Of a DNA stretch of 47,305 bases, positions 15,403-23,225 are shown piece after piece (the stretch's first letter is position 1; the number at the start of each line of letters is the position of its first letter). This DNA comes from Betaproteobacteria bacterium (GTDB lineage Bacteria; Pseudomonadota; Gammaproteobacteria; Burkholderiales; SG8-39). Under the pieces are notes generated by a model. That model was not told the origin of the DNA. It saw only the letters and a program-made list of their open reading frames with translations, and did no database searches. The stretch is taken from the NCBI GenBank assembly GCA_947479645.1, contig CANKAJ010000022.1:1-47305 (forward strand). The letters are read 5' to 3'. A program made the position numbers and the translations under genes.

Positions 15403-16770
15403 ATGGGAGCAACGGCAATACTTTCAGAGTTCGCGAGCAGGACGCGCATCACCGACATCAGTGCGGAGGCCATTGCCGCGACCAAGCGGCATATCCTGGA
15501 TTGCGCCGGCGTCGGCATTGCCGCGACGGTGGAGCCCTCGGGGCGCATCGTTATCGATGTCACGCGTGAGCAGGGCGGCACGCCGCAGGCGCGCGTGCTG
15601 GGGACCAATGTGCGCACCAATGCGGTTTCAGCCGCGTGGGCCAACGGCTCGCTGTCGCATTTGCTGGACTATGACGACACCGGCTTCTCGCATCCGACCG
15701 CCTGCATATTGCCGGCCGCGCTGGCCGTGGCCGAACAGGAGGGCTCGACCGGTGCTGATCTGGTGAACGCGGTTTGCGTCGGTCTCGAAGTATTCGAGCG
15801 GACCTCATCCTCGGGACGGCAGCATGAGCCGACATTGCGTCGGCGTGGATTTCATCCGACCTCGCTTTATGGCTGTCTGGCGGCGGCAGCAGCGGCAGGC
15901 AGTATCTGCAAGCTGAACCCCAAACAGATGGCGGTCGCCATCGGCCTTGCCGGAGCCAATGCCGGCGGACTGACGCAGCATTTCGGCACCTGGGGCAAGG
16001 GCATTCATGCCGGCAATGCCGCACGCGCCGGCGTGACCTCGGTGTTGCTGGCGAAGAAAGATTATTTTGGCGACCCTGATGTCATCGAAGGCGATTACGG
16101 ATTTTTCTCGGCGTTCCACGGTCCGGGCAACTACACACTGGAAAAAATGGCGGACACGCTGTGCAAGGTCTGGTCGATCGTCGATCCGGGGCTGACCATC
16201 AAGCGCTATCCCTGTTGTGGGGCCAATCTGCGTGCGCTGGATGCGGCGCAGGAATTGATCCGTGAGCATGGAATCAAGTGCGACGACGTGGCCAAACTGG
16301 AAGTGGATGTGTATCCGGAACTGCTGCATATCGTGCGTTTCCACAAACCGACCGAGGGGTTTCGCGGCAAATTCTCCATCGACTATGTGCTGGCGGCGAT
16401 GCTGCTCGACGGTCGCGTCGACCTCGATTCGTTCTCGGATGCCTACTGCAATGCGCCGCGTTTGCGCTCCGCGCTCGACAAGGTGCAGATCAATACGCAC
16501 CCGGAGTGGCCCGACAACAAGGAATCGCACCGCAAGTCACCGGTCAGCATCACCATGAAGGACGGTCGCAAGTTCAGCAAGCGGGTCGAAGACGTCCGCG
16601 GCAGCCCCGGCAACCCGATGACGCGCGAGGAACTGCTGGAGAAATATCGCGGCTGCGCTTCGCGTGTTTTCAAGAGCGAGCGTCTGGAGCAATCCATTGC
16701 AGCATTGGAAAGTCTGGAAAATCTGCCGACGGCAACGGCATTGATCGATACATTGACGACAGCAAATTAA
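15403..16770 (+). CDS. MmgE/PrpD family protein (copy 2)
   Basis: A 455-residue relative of 2-methylcitrate dehydratase and cis-aconitate decarboxylase. The N-terminal signature ANGSLSHLLDYDDTGFSHPT keeps the Asp-Asp pair and the His-Pro; YPCCGANLRALD near residue 268 and RGSPGNPMTREE near the C-terminus are typical of the family. GGAGAG lies about 6 bases before the ATG. It stands between a DsbA-like gene and a convergent thiolase-like gene, with an apparent bidirectional terminator after it. Its sequence is clearly distinct from the copies at 4126 and 23226. The substrate is probably a small dicarboxylate or hydroxy acid, but this is inference from the family only. Confidence 0.88.
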   Translation: MGATAILSEFASRTRITDISAEAIAATKRHILDCAGVGIAATVEPSGRIVIDVTREQGGTPQARVLGTNVRTNAVSAAWANGSLSHLLDYDDTGFSHPTACILPAALAVAEQEGSTGADLVNAVCVGLEVFERTSSSGRQHEPTLRRRGFHPTSLYGCLAAAAAAGSICKLNPKQMAVAIGLAGANAGGLTQHFGTWGKGIHAGNAARAGVTSVLLAKKDYFGDPDVIEGDYGFFSAFHGPGNYTLEKMADTLCKVWSIVDPGLTIKRYPCCGANLRALDAAQELIREHGIKCDDVAKLEVDVYPELLHIVRFHKPTEGFRGKFSIDYVLAAMLLDGRVDLDSFSDAYCNAPRLRSALDKVQINTHPEWPDNKESHRKSPVSITMKDGRKFSKRVEDVRGSPGNPMTREELLEKYRGCASRVFKSERLEQSIAALESLENLPTATALIDTLTTAN

Positions 16771-16776
16771 CGGATG

Positions 16777-16806
16777 CTGAACCCGCTTCGAGGCAAGTGG
16801 GTTCAG
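16777..16806. terminator. bidirectional terminator-like hairpin between convergent genes
   Basis: CTGAACCCGCTT (16777-16788) pairs with AAGTGGGTTCAG (16795-16806) over 12 base pairs with one G-T wobble and a 6-base loop. It sits in the 57-base gap between two convergent stop codons. Confidence 0.65.
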
Positions 16807-16827
16807 TGATTGTTGGCTGGGCCGCTG

Positions 16828-18363
16828 TCAGTCGGGCGAAAACAGATTCTGGCGTCCGTCATTACTGACGCGCCCGCGCCTGCCCAGAAATTCGTTCGTT
16901 TCCATCTCGGCCAATAGGCCGGCATCCGGTGCAGTATTGGCGATGAAGCGCGCGCCATCGTCGCGTCGGCCGAACAGAATGGCCGATGACGGGCCTTGGC
17001 GATCGTGCATGACGGTATAGGTCTCGATCGTGGCGGCACCATCGGCCAGGTCGACGAATACGGGATGCGGCACGCGATCCAGAGTCTCCTGATACGCGTC
17101 CGGTGTCTGCGGCGCGAACGGAGTATCGGGCATGTCGGTTGAGTAGATGCCTGCGGAGTGCTTGGTAACGTAGTTGCCATTGGCGGTCACTAATCCCTTC
17201 ATTCCGGGTTTGGCGCGAACGCGATTCATCATCTCCGCGATGGCGTGGGTGACATAGTTATTGCCGGGGCCACCAAAGTAGGGAAGGCCGCCGGTGATGG
17301 TGAGACCGCGCGGATCATCGATGGCCAGCCCGATTTCCTGGCAGGCAATTTGCACTGCCGAGGTAAAGCAACTGTACATATCGATCGCCCCGATTTTGTC
17401 CAGCGTGGTCTGCGCCATGGCAAAGGCCTGTTCGAATACCATGCGGATGGCCGGTGACGAGTGATAGTCGCGCCGGTCGCTGATGTACCAGTGATCATGC
17501 GCATCGGCGCAGCCATGCAGGAACACCCATTTGTCGCGCGGTATGCCCAGTGCCCTGGCACGGGCGACGCTGGTCAGGATGATGGCAGCGCCCTGGTCGA
17601 TGAAGGCATTGGCATTCATCAATCGGGTATACGGAAATCCAATATAAGGATTGTCAGCGCTCACGGTGGCGATGGCTTGCGCTGTGCAGCCTTCACGCCG
17701 GTCCGCCAGTGGATTGCCCGCCGCGACCCTTGCAAAATCAGCCAGCAGTTTTCCCATTGCCTGCTGATGCTCAGGGATGGAACGGCCGAGTGCACCGCGG
17801 ATGGCGTTCTCGAACAGCGGGTAGGCGTAGATGGCGCCGCGCATGCCATGCAAGTCTTCGGCATCCGACCAGCCACGCTTGTCGACACCCCATTGCCCGA
17901 AATCGCCACCCGGATCGTCGTTCCAGTCAAGCCTGATGCCGGCACGCTGCGCACGCTTCTGTGTGTTGAGTGCCTCGGCGCCGGCAATCAGTGCCGCGCC
18001 GACTTCGCCACGCGAGATCATTTCGCAGAGGCGGTTCAGCGACCATTGCGGCATGTTGCCGCCAGGGTGCGTGTAGACCAGGCGCCTGGTATTGTGCGCG
18101 CCGATGCGACCGGCCAGCGAGCGCGGCGGGTTGGTGTAACGCCCGAACGGGCACTCGAAGCGCCAACTGGTGTCAGAGAAGGAGCGGATCACGACAATGC
18201 TGTCCAGGGCATCGATGAGCCTGGCGCCGGCGCCACTGTCCTCGGCCGCCAGCATGGCCACTTTGGCGGTCAGGTCCAGGGGTGAAAGGGCGCGCAGCGG
18301 ATCCGGTTCGCGTTGCGTGAATTGCGCGCTGCCAACTAGCACTGGTATCCGGCTATCGTCCAT
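16828..18363 (-). CDS. thiolase-like protein, TLP1 type (nucleophilic Cys absent)
   Basis: A 511-residue protein of the thiolase superfamily with an extra C-terminal domain of about 100 residues, the layout of type-1 thiolase-like proteins (TLP1, TLP1_add_C domain). The thiolase core shows IPVLVGSAQF at the start, LIAGAEALNT near 125 and GPGNNYVTHAIAE near 370. Where thiolases have the nucleophilic Cys, the sequence reads HPGGNMPQWS (residues 99-108), and the C-terminal CxG motif is replaced by GNYVTKHSAGIYS. Thiolytic cleavage is therefore doubtful; TLP1 proteins may bind acyl-CoA or act in other Claisen-type reactions. The start at 18363 was chosen because the longer upstream frame overlaps the LLM gene. 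The gap to that gene is 37 bases, indicating an operon. Confidence 0.85.
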   Translation of the reverse strand: MDDSRIPVLVGSAQFTQREPDPLRALSPLDLTAKVAMLAAEDSGAGARLIDALDSIVVIRSFSDTSWRFECPFGRYTNPPRSLAGRIGAHNTRRLVYTHPGGNMPQWSLNRLCEMISRGEVGAALIAGAEALNTQKRAQRAGIRLDWNDDPGGDFGQWGVDKRGWSDAEDLHGMRGAIYAYPLFENAIRGALGRSIPEHQQAMGKLLADFARVAAGNPLADRREGCTAQAIATVSADNPYIGFPYTRLMNANAFIDQGAAIILTSVARARALGIPRDKWVFLHGCADAHDHWYISDRRDYHSSPAIRMVFEQAFAMAQTTLDKIGAIDMYSCFTSAVQIACQEIGLAIDDPRGLTITGGLPYFGGPGNNYVTHAIAEMMNRVRAKPGMKGLVTANGNYVTKHSAGIYSTDMPDTPFAPQTPDAYQETLDRVPHPVFVDLADGAATIETYTVMHDRQGPSSAILFGRRDDGARFIANTAPDAGLLAEMETNEFLGRRGRVSNDGRQNLFSPD

Positions 18364-18400
18364 GCTTGCTCCCGTGATTTGGTCTTCTGAAGTGCGCTGT

Positions 18401-19432
18401 TCAGGCTGCCGCAGGGGACTGGCCCAGATCGCGCAGCACCGTGCGCCAGCGGCCATCGGGATCTTCGGGGGGGACGTGCATGTAAAGGGAGGCGCGATCG
18501 AGCAACCCTTCACAGTGCGCGCGAATGGTGGCGCCCAGCCGCTCGGGCGGTGCGACCACGGCGAACTCGGCGAGCATTTCATCGGTGATTTTTCCGGCCA
18601 TCCGGTCCCATTCGCCACGGCGTGCCATCAACTTCAATTCGTCGGCAACCGCGCCCCAACCATGGCTGTCCATGACACCGCGGTAGCCTGGTGTGGATGC
18701 GTAGTAGGCGATGCGGTCCCTGGCATGATGCTCGGACTGTTCCATCTCCGATTTGGTGTATCCGGTAACGCAGAAGAGTGCGGCCATGTACTTGAATCCA
18801 TCCGGCGACTTGCCGGCGCGACGGCGTCCTTCTTCGACCGAAGGGCGCACCACTTCACGCAGGTAACGGCGCGAATGAAACGAATGGACCTGCAGTCCGT
18901 CAGCCACTTCGCCGGCGGTGCGGCACATGATCGGGTTGACCGCCGCGAGCAGAATCGGAATGTCCGGATGGTCAATGGGGCCGGGGTTGTTGGTCGGCGT
19001 GAGCAGCGTGAATTGGTAATGTTGCCCGCTGAATGCCGCCGGAGCGTTGGTCTGGAAGCTTGTCCAGATGGCGCGTATGCACTGAATGAGTTCTTTTACG
19101 CGCGGCGCCGGCGCGGTCCAGGGGACCGAGAATCGCCTTTCATTGTGTGCGCGAACCTGCGTTCCCAGTCCCAGCGTGAAGCGACCTTCACTCGCTTTTT
19201 GCAGGTCCCAGGCTGTCAATGCCGTCACCATCGGCGAGCGAACGAATGAAATTGCAATGGCTGTTCCGAGCCCGACGCGGCTTGTCGTCGTGGCAGCGAT
19301 GGCGAGCGGAAGAAATGGGCAGCGCCCGGTTTCGCTGCTCCACAACGCACCGTAGCCCAGGTCCTCGTAAGCCTTGGCGGCCGTGGCGATGGTGCGCAGG
19401 TCGCGCACGCGCAGACTGACGTCAAATTGCAT
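18401..19432 (-). CDS. LLM class flavin-dependent oxidoreductase (luciferase/F420-like family)
   Basis: A 343-residue TIM-barrel protein of the luciferase-like monooxygenase superfamily, closest in style to the TIGR03617 'F420-dependent' group. YEDLGYGALWSSETGRCPFLPLAI near the start, SRVGLGTAIAISFVRSP and ALTAWDLQKASEGRFTLGLGTQV are classic LLM segments. Betaproteobacteria often lack F420, so FMN may be the actual cofactor. It precedes the TLP1 gene by 37 bases. In actinobacteria, LLM and TLP1-like genes often accompany CoA-linked degradation of sterols or branched chains, which fits the SDR and acyl-CoA dehydrogenase nearby. It is transcribed divergently from the CoxG-like gene across an FNR box. 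Confidence 0.85.
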   Translation of the reverse strand: MQFDVSLRVRDLRTIATAAKAYEDLGYGALWSSETGRCPFLPLAIAATTTSRVGLGTAIAISFVRSPMVTALTAWDLQKASEGRFTLGLGTQVRAHNERRFSVPWTAPAPRVKELIQCIRAIWTSFQTNAPAAFSGQHYQFTLLTPTNNPGPIDHPDIPILLAAVNPIMCRTAGEVADGLQVHSFHSRRYLREVVRPSVEEGRRRAGKSPDGFKYMAALFCVTGYTKSEMEQSEHHARDRIAYYASTPGYRGVMDSHGWGAVADELKLMARRGEWDRMAGKITDEMLAEFAVVAPPERLGATIRAHCEGLLDRASLYMHVPPEDPDGRWRTVLRDLGQSPAAA

Positions 19433-19546
19433 CGGTGTCTCCGGTTTTCAGGGGGGGCATGGTGAATGGGGCCATCAGCATCAGCTCGTGTGGAATCTTC
19501 TCACACAATTCCAGCACGGTGGCAATGGGAGCGATGCAGCGATTTC

Positions 19547-19589
19547 TTGATCAGGGTCAACTGGCCGTCATTAAAATTTGGAGTAAGCT
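19547..19589 (+). promoter_or_regulatory. FNR/Anr-type class II promoter of the CoxG/ThDP genes
   Basis: TTGAT-CAGG-GTCAA (19547-19560) matches the FNR consensus at 9 of 10 bases. TAAGCT (19584-19589) is placed as a -10 element, giving a start near 19595 and the box centred at about -41, as for FNR-activated class II promoters. The leader to the CoxG-like ATG (19622) would be 27 bases. The box also lies 115 bases upstream of the divergent LLM gene. Confidence 0.68.
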
Positions 19590-19621
19590 AGCTCCCTCAA
19601 TAAATAGAAAAATCCAAGATC

Positions 19622-20086
19622 ATGATAGAAGTCAATGAACAAATCGACGTGCCATCGGATCCGCAGGCCGTATGGAAAGTGCTTTCTGATCCCCATGCTG
19701 TCGTTGAGTGCGTACCGGGAGCATCCCTGGGGGAATTGCAGGAAGACGGTTATTACGATGCCGGATTGCTGGTCAAGTTCGGTCCGGCGAAGGTGACATT
19801 CAAGGCACGCTTCATGCTGGAACTGGACGAACCGACAATGTCGGGCACAGTGACATCACGGGGCAAGGACAATCAGGGCGGAACGCGCATACGCGCAACC
19901 ATGAAATTCAAGGTGGTTGCGGCGGAAGCCGGGACAGGCTCGGCGATTTTGATCGATTCCAATGTTGAAGTGAGCGGCCGACTGTCCATGGTTGTAGAGT
20001 CCGGTGCTTCGCTGGTGGTGGGACGCATGACCAAGGAATTCACCGAGCGTCTGGTCGCTCGCCTGGCTGGCGCCGCTGCCGCCTGA
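19622..20086 (+). CDS. CoxG-like SRPBCC family protein
   Basis: A 154-residue protein of the SRPBCC/START fold, similar to CO dehydrogenase subunit G (CoxG). The N-terminal NEQIDVPSDPQAVWKVLSDP and CVPGASLGEL are typical of the family, as is the KVTFKARFMLEL strand. CoxG of Oligotropha helps anchor CO dehydrogenase to the membrane, but most family members are not linked to CO oxidation and no coxMSL genes are visible here. The hydrophobic pocket could instead bind an acyl or aromatic ligand. It is followed after 128 bases by a ThDP-dependent enzyme on the same strand, and an FNR-type promoter precedes it, suggesting low-oxygen expression. Confidence 0.82.
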   Translation: MIEVNEQIDVPSDPQAVWKVLSDPHAVVECVPGASLGELQEDGYYDAGLLVKFGPAKVTFKARFMLELDEPTMSGTVTSRGKDNQGGTRIRATMKFKVVAAEAGTGSAILIDSNVEVSGRLSMVVESGASLVVGRMTKEFTERLVARLAGAAAA

Positions 20087-20200
20087 TTGCACGGCCGTTT
20101 GTTCCGGTTATTATTATGGTTGCATGCCGGCGCTGGCGGCGGAACCGAGATACGAAATTGTTTGTGGCACTCCAAGTAGTTACCAACTGAATTTATCAAG

Positions 20201-20205
20201 GGAGG
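20201..20205 (+). promoter_or_regulatory. Shine-Dalgarno that decides the ThDP-enzyme start
   Basis: GGAGG is immediately followed by an ATG at 20206, leaving no spacer, whereas the in-frame ATG at 20215 is 9 bases away. The downstream ATG is therefore the probable start. Confidence 0.7.
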
Positions 20206-20214
20206 ATGGAAATT

Positions 20215-21864
20215 ATGAAGGTTTTTCAGAGGATGGCACGGGCGTTCAAGGCTGAGGGGGTCACTGCTACTTTCGGCATGATGGGTGACGGCAATATGTT
20301 CTGGCTGCATGAGCTTCACAAGCTCGGTGGCGTCAAGGTGCATGAGGTTCGCCACGAAGGTGCCGGACTGGGCATGGCCGATGGATGGGCGCGTACCACG
20401 CAGCAGGTTGGCGTGGCGACGGCGACCTGTGGACCGGGCACGACACAGCTGGCAACGGCATTAGTCACCGCCTCGCGCGCCTCGTCGCCGCTGGTGGCGT
20501 TCTGCGGTGAATTTCCAACCAATGACGATGAGTATTCACAACGCCTCGACCAGTCCATCTTTGCGACGGCCTGTGAAGCGGGCTTTGTGCGCATGGGTAC
20601 CGCCGATGCCGCCGATGATGCAGTGCGCAAGGCGTTCTATCTGGCCAAGACCGAGCGCCGCCCCATCCTGCTCAGCGTTCCGATGGACCTGCAGCAGCAG
20701 GAATGGGATGACGACGAGCCCTACAAGCCTTCGGAGACGCTGTTCACGCAGGGTGTCGTGCATCCGGACCAGCAGGCGCTGGAAAAAGCACTGGATATCA
20801 TTTCAAAGAGCAAGAAACCGGTCATCATTGCCGGGCGCGGCGCGCAATGGTCCGGCGCAGGCGAGGCTATTCTGAAGCTGGGTGATCGCATCGGCGCCGT
20901 GATTGCGACCTCTTTGCTGGCCAAGACTTTCCTGAACGAGTGTGAGTATCACGCCGGCATTTCCGGAACCTATGCCACCAAGGGCTCAATGAAGCTCCTG
21001 CAGGAAGCCGATTGCGTCATCGGTGTCGGTGCCAGCCTGAACCGCTACACCACCGAGCATGGCTACCTGTATGCCAATGCCAAGTATGTCCAGATCGACA
21101 GCAAGCCGCACGTCATCATGAGTGGTGTGCGCGCCGCCGACTGCTACCTTCATTCGGACGCCAAGGTCGGGGTCGAGGCACTGGAGAAGGGGCTCGCTGC
21201 CCGCAATTTCAAATCGACCGGCCTGCGCACGCCTGAAGTGAAAGCCAAGCTGGCGCGTCACTGGGATGATACGACCGAATTCCCGCTTGATCCGGGCACG
21301 GTTGATCCGCGCAAAGCCTGCCTGCTGCTCGACGAGATCGTGCCGCAGCATATCGGCATGTTGTCAGGCAGTGGCATGGCATCGGGCATTTCCAACATGA
21401 TGATGGTCAAGCGTCGTGAGTTGATGCAGGGAGGTCACTTCTTTGGTTGTATCGGCCAGATGTTGCCGGCCGCGATGGGTGCGGTGGCGGCGACCGGCAA
21501 GCCGGCGATGCTGCTCGAAGGTGACGCCAGCGTCATGATGCACCTGGCGGAGTTCGAGACGGCGGTGCGCTACAACATGCCGCTGCTGGTGGTGGTCATG
21601 AACAACGAGGCACTGGGTGCGGAGTACTACAAACTCGACGTCAAGAAGATGGACGTGAATACCTCGGTTATTCCCTGCCCCGATCTGGGCAAGGTGGCCG
21701 TGGCCATGGGTGGCAAGGGCGCCATGGCGCGCAGCCTGGATGAACTGGCCAAGGCCGCCAAGGAATGGGTCGCCAACCCCGGTCCGATGATCATTGACCT
21801 GCGCATTTCGCGCACGGTCATGAGCATCCCGTATCGCCGCGTTCACTACGGTCGCGACGACTAA
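20215..21864 (+). CDS. thiamine diphosphate-dependent enzyme, acetolactate synthase-like
   Basis: A 549-residue member of the pyruvate oxidase/acetolactate synthase/benzoylformate decarboxylase superfamily. Three domains are recognisable: an N-terminal pyrimidine-binding domain with the cofactor-activating Glu48 in VRHEGAGLGMADGWAR, a middle Rossmann-like domain (about 190-320, KPVIIAGRGAQWSGA), and a C-terminal diphosphate-binding domain. The last carries the GDxS-NN metal/ThDP motif (EGDASVMMHLAEF to VVVMNNEALGAEYY). These enzymes decarboxylate 2-oxo acids or cleave 2-hydroxyacyl-CoA; substrate loops are not recognisable. The start is set by GGAGG at 20201. It follows a CoxG-like gene in a likely operon under FNR-type control, and a strong terminator follows it. 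Confidence 0.88.
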   Translation: MKVFQRMARAFKAEGVTATFGMMGDGNMFWLHELHKLGGVKVHEVRHEGAGLGMADGWARTTQQVGVATATCGPGTTQLATALVTASRASSPLVAFCGEFPTNDDEYSQRLDQSIFATACEAGFVRMGTADAADDAVRKAFYLAKTERRPILLSVPMDLQQQEWDDDEPYKPSETLFTQGVVHPDQQALEKALDIISKSKKPVIIAGRGAQWSGAGEAILKLGDRIGAVIATSLLAKTFLNECEYHAGISGTYATKGSMKLLQEADCVIGVGASLNRYTTEHGYLYANAKYVQIDSKPHVIMSGVRAADCYLHSDAKVGVEALEKGLAARNFKSTGLRTPEVKAKLARHWDDTTEFPLDPGTVDPRKACLLLDEIVPQHIGMLSGSGMASGISNMMMVKRRELMQGGHFFGCIGQMLPAAMGAVAATGKPAMLLEGDASVMMHLAEFETAVRYNMPLLVVVMNNEALGAEYYKLDVKKMDVNTSVIPCPDLGKVAVAMGGKGAMARSLDELAKAAKEWVANPGPMIIDLRISRTVMSIPYRRVHYGRDD

Positions 21865-21876
21865 TAGCGGGTATTA

Positions 21877-21898
21877 AAAAGGGGAGGAATCCCCTTTT
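21877..21898 (+). terminator. intrinsic terminator after the ThDP enzyme
   Basis: AAAAGGGG and CCCCTTTT pair over 8 bases around a 6-base loop, 12 bases past the stop codon and ending in a T run. Confidence 0.82.
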
Positions 21899-21909
21899 GA
21901 GCACGCCAT

Positions 21910-21944
21910 CAGGGGTCAATTCTGTATTTCGGAATTGGCCCCTG
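21910..21944. repeat. REP-like inverted repeat
   Basis: CAGGGGTCAATTC (21910-21922) and GAATTGGCCCCTG (21932-21944) form a 13-bp stem with one T-G wobble and a 9-base loop. Its arms recur at 15341-15356, and its CGGAATTGGC segment recurs at 32445-32454 just after another stop codon, so this looks like a dispersed intergenic element. It also lies between the convergent ThDP-enzyme and SDR genes, where it could act as a second terminator. Confidence 0.6.
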
Positions 21945-21994
21945 AGTCATTCTGGGGAGGTAATTCAGTTGCCTCAATGCGGCCTGTCCAGTGG

Positions 21995-22915
21995 CTAGAC
22001 CGGATCCCAGTTGAATACGTCACCGGATCGGTCCATCGGAAAGAAAGAGGATTGCAGCGCGGGCATGGCGTGCTCGGCGATGCTTTGCGGGGTCCATCCT
22101 TCGGATCGATGCACTGACCGCACGGGACGGGGCTGGCTTATCAGGAAGATTTCATTGTTACGTACAGCGAATACCTGGGCATTGACATGCTTTGATTCAT
22201 CGCTGGCCAGATAGACGGCCAGCGGCGCAATCTTGGCCGGTGTCATCTGCTTGATCTTCTCCACGCGCGCTGCTTCGGCAGCAGTGCTGGTCGGGATGGA
22301 ACTGGTCATGCGGCTCCAGGCAAATGGCGCGATGCAGTTGGAGCGCACATTGAATTTTTGCATGTCCAGCGCAATCGATTTTGACAGCGCAGTCAGTCCC
22401 AGTTTCGCGGCCGAATAATTGGCCTGCCCGAAATTTCCGATCAGGCCGGAAGTCGAAGTCATGTGCACCAGGGTGCCGGACTCCTGTTCCTTGAAGTGCA
22501 ATGCCGCCGCCTTGCTCATGTAAAAGGAGCCGAACAAATGGACTTTGACGACGGCTTCAAAGTCTTCCGTGCTCATCTTGTGAAAAATGCGGTCCCTGAG
22601 TATCCCTGCATTGTTGACCACGCAATCGATGCGGCCGAATGCAGCGATGGCCGTTTCGATGATTTTTGCCGCGCTGGCAGGCGTGGACACGCTCTCCGTG
22701 CTGGCGACGGCCTGACCGCCTGCGGCCTTGATTTCCTCAACCACGGTCTGCGCCGGTCCCATGTCGTTGCCTTCCCCGGACAGGGAGGCGCCGATGTCAT
22801 TGACCACGACCTTTGCGCCATTGCGAGCCATCGCCAGTGCGATGTCGCGCCCGATGCCGCCCCCGGATCCGGTGACGATGACAACCTTGTCCTGAACCAT
22901 GTTGTTAGCGCTCAT
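21995..22915 (-). CDS. SDR family 3-hydroxyacyl-CoA dehydrogenase-like protein (MFE-2 type)
   Basis: A 306-residue short-chain dehydrogenase. NAD(P)-binding TGSGGGIG (residues 15-22), NNAG (101-104), catalytic Ser in MTSTSG (near 155), Tyr167 and Lys171 (YSAAK) are all present. The C-terminal extension with FAVRNNEIFLISQPRPVRSVH and GWTPQSI resembles the (3R)-hydroxyacyl-CoA dehydrogenase unit of multifunctional enzyme type 2 and the SDRs of actinobacterial steroid or side-chain degradation clusters. The ATG at 22915 has an AGGAG about 8 bases before it. It is divergent from the third MmgE/PrpD gene across a 310-base region with a long palindrome. Likely role: oxidation of a 3-hydroxyacyl-CoA. 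Confidence 0.88.
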   Translation of the reverse strand: MSANNMVQDKVVIVTGSGGGIGRDIALAMARNGAKVVVNDIGASLSGEGNDMGPAQTVVEEIKAAGGQAVASTESVSTPASAAKIIETAIAAFGRIDCVVNNAGILRDRIFHKMSTEDFEAVVKVHLFGSFYMSKAAALHFKEQESGTLVHMTSTSGLIGNFGQANYSAAKLGLTALSKSIALDMQKFNVRSNCIAPFAWSRMTSSIPTSTAAEAARVEKIKQMTPAKIAPLAVYLASDESKHVNAQVFAVRNNEIFLISQPRPVRSVHRSEGWTPQSIAEHAMPALQSSFFPMDRSGDVFNWDPV

Positions 22916-23225
22916 GCTCTGTATCTCCTGATTGAAAAATGGTGTTCATGAATGCGTGCCGGACAATGAATGGGGTATTCATTGAGGCACGTTTTGAATA
23001 ATATGCATCGAAATAATGCGGCGCGGTGCAGAGTTGATAATGCGCTATTTTAAGTTCCTTGCATGTCTGGTGTTCTTTCATCAAGAACTGGTCGCAGTGG
23101 CAGATTCGTCACGCTTGCGATTTTCCTGGAGATGCCGGACGATATGCGCGAACGCATTGCCATCGCTACGCTATCATCTGTAGCCTGATTTAATCCCTTC
23201 CACCTACTCATAAAGATTGTCACTC
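22916..23225. other. divergent promoter region between SDR and MmgE/PrpD genes
   Basis: These 310 bases contain no convincing gene. They hold the SDR Shine-Dalgarno, the long palindrome at 22955-22991 and AT-rich stretches (for example around 22993-23055) suited to divergent promoters. Confidence 0.55.
22955..22991. promoter_or_regulatory. 37-base interrupted palindrome upstream of the SDR gene
   Basis: CAATGAAT (22964-22971) and ATTCATTG (22977-22984) are perfect arms around GGGGT. They are enclosed by CGTGCC (22955-22960) and GGCACG (22986-22991). With 14 paired bases in total, 40-76 bases upstream of the SDR start, it is a strong candidate operator or leader hairpin. Confidence 0.62.

Noticed and set aside
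18364..18618. N-terminal extension of the TLP1-like protein
   Set aside because: It overlaps the LLM gene in another frame, and homology begins at the ATG at 18363.
19622..20086. Aerobic CO dehydrogenase cluster, from the CoxG-like gene
   Set aside because: No coxM, coxS or coxL genes or molybdopterin hydroxylase are present in the window.
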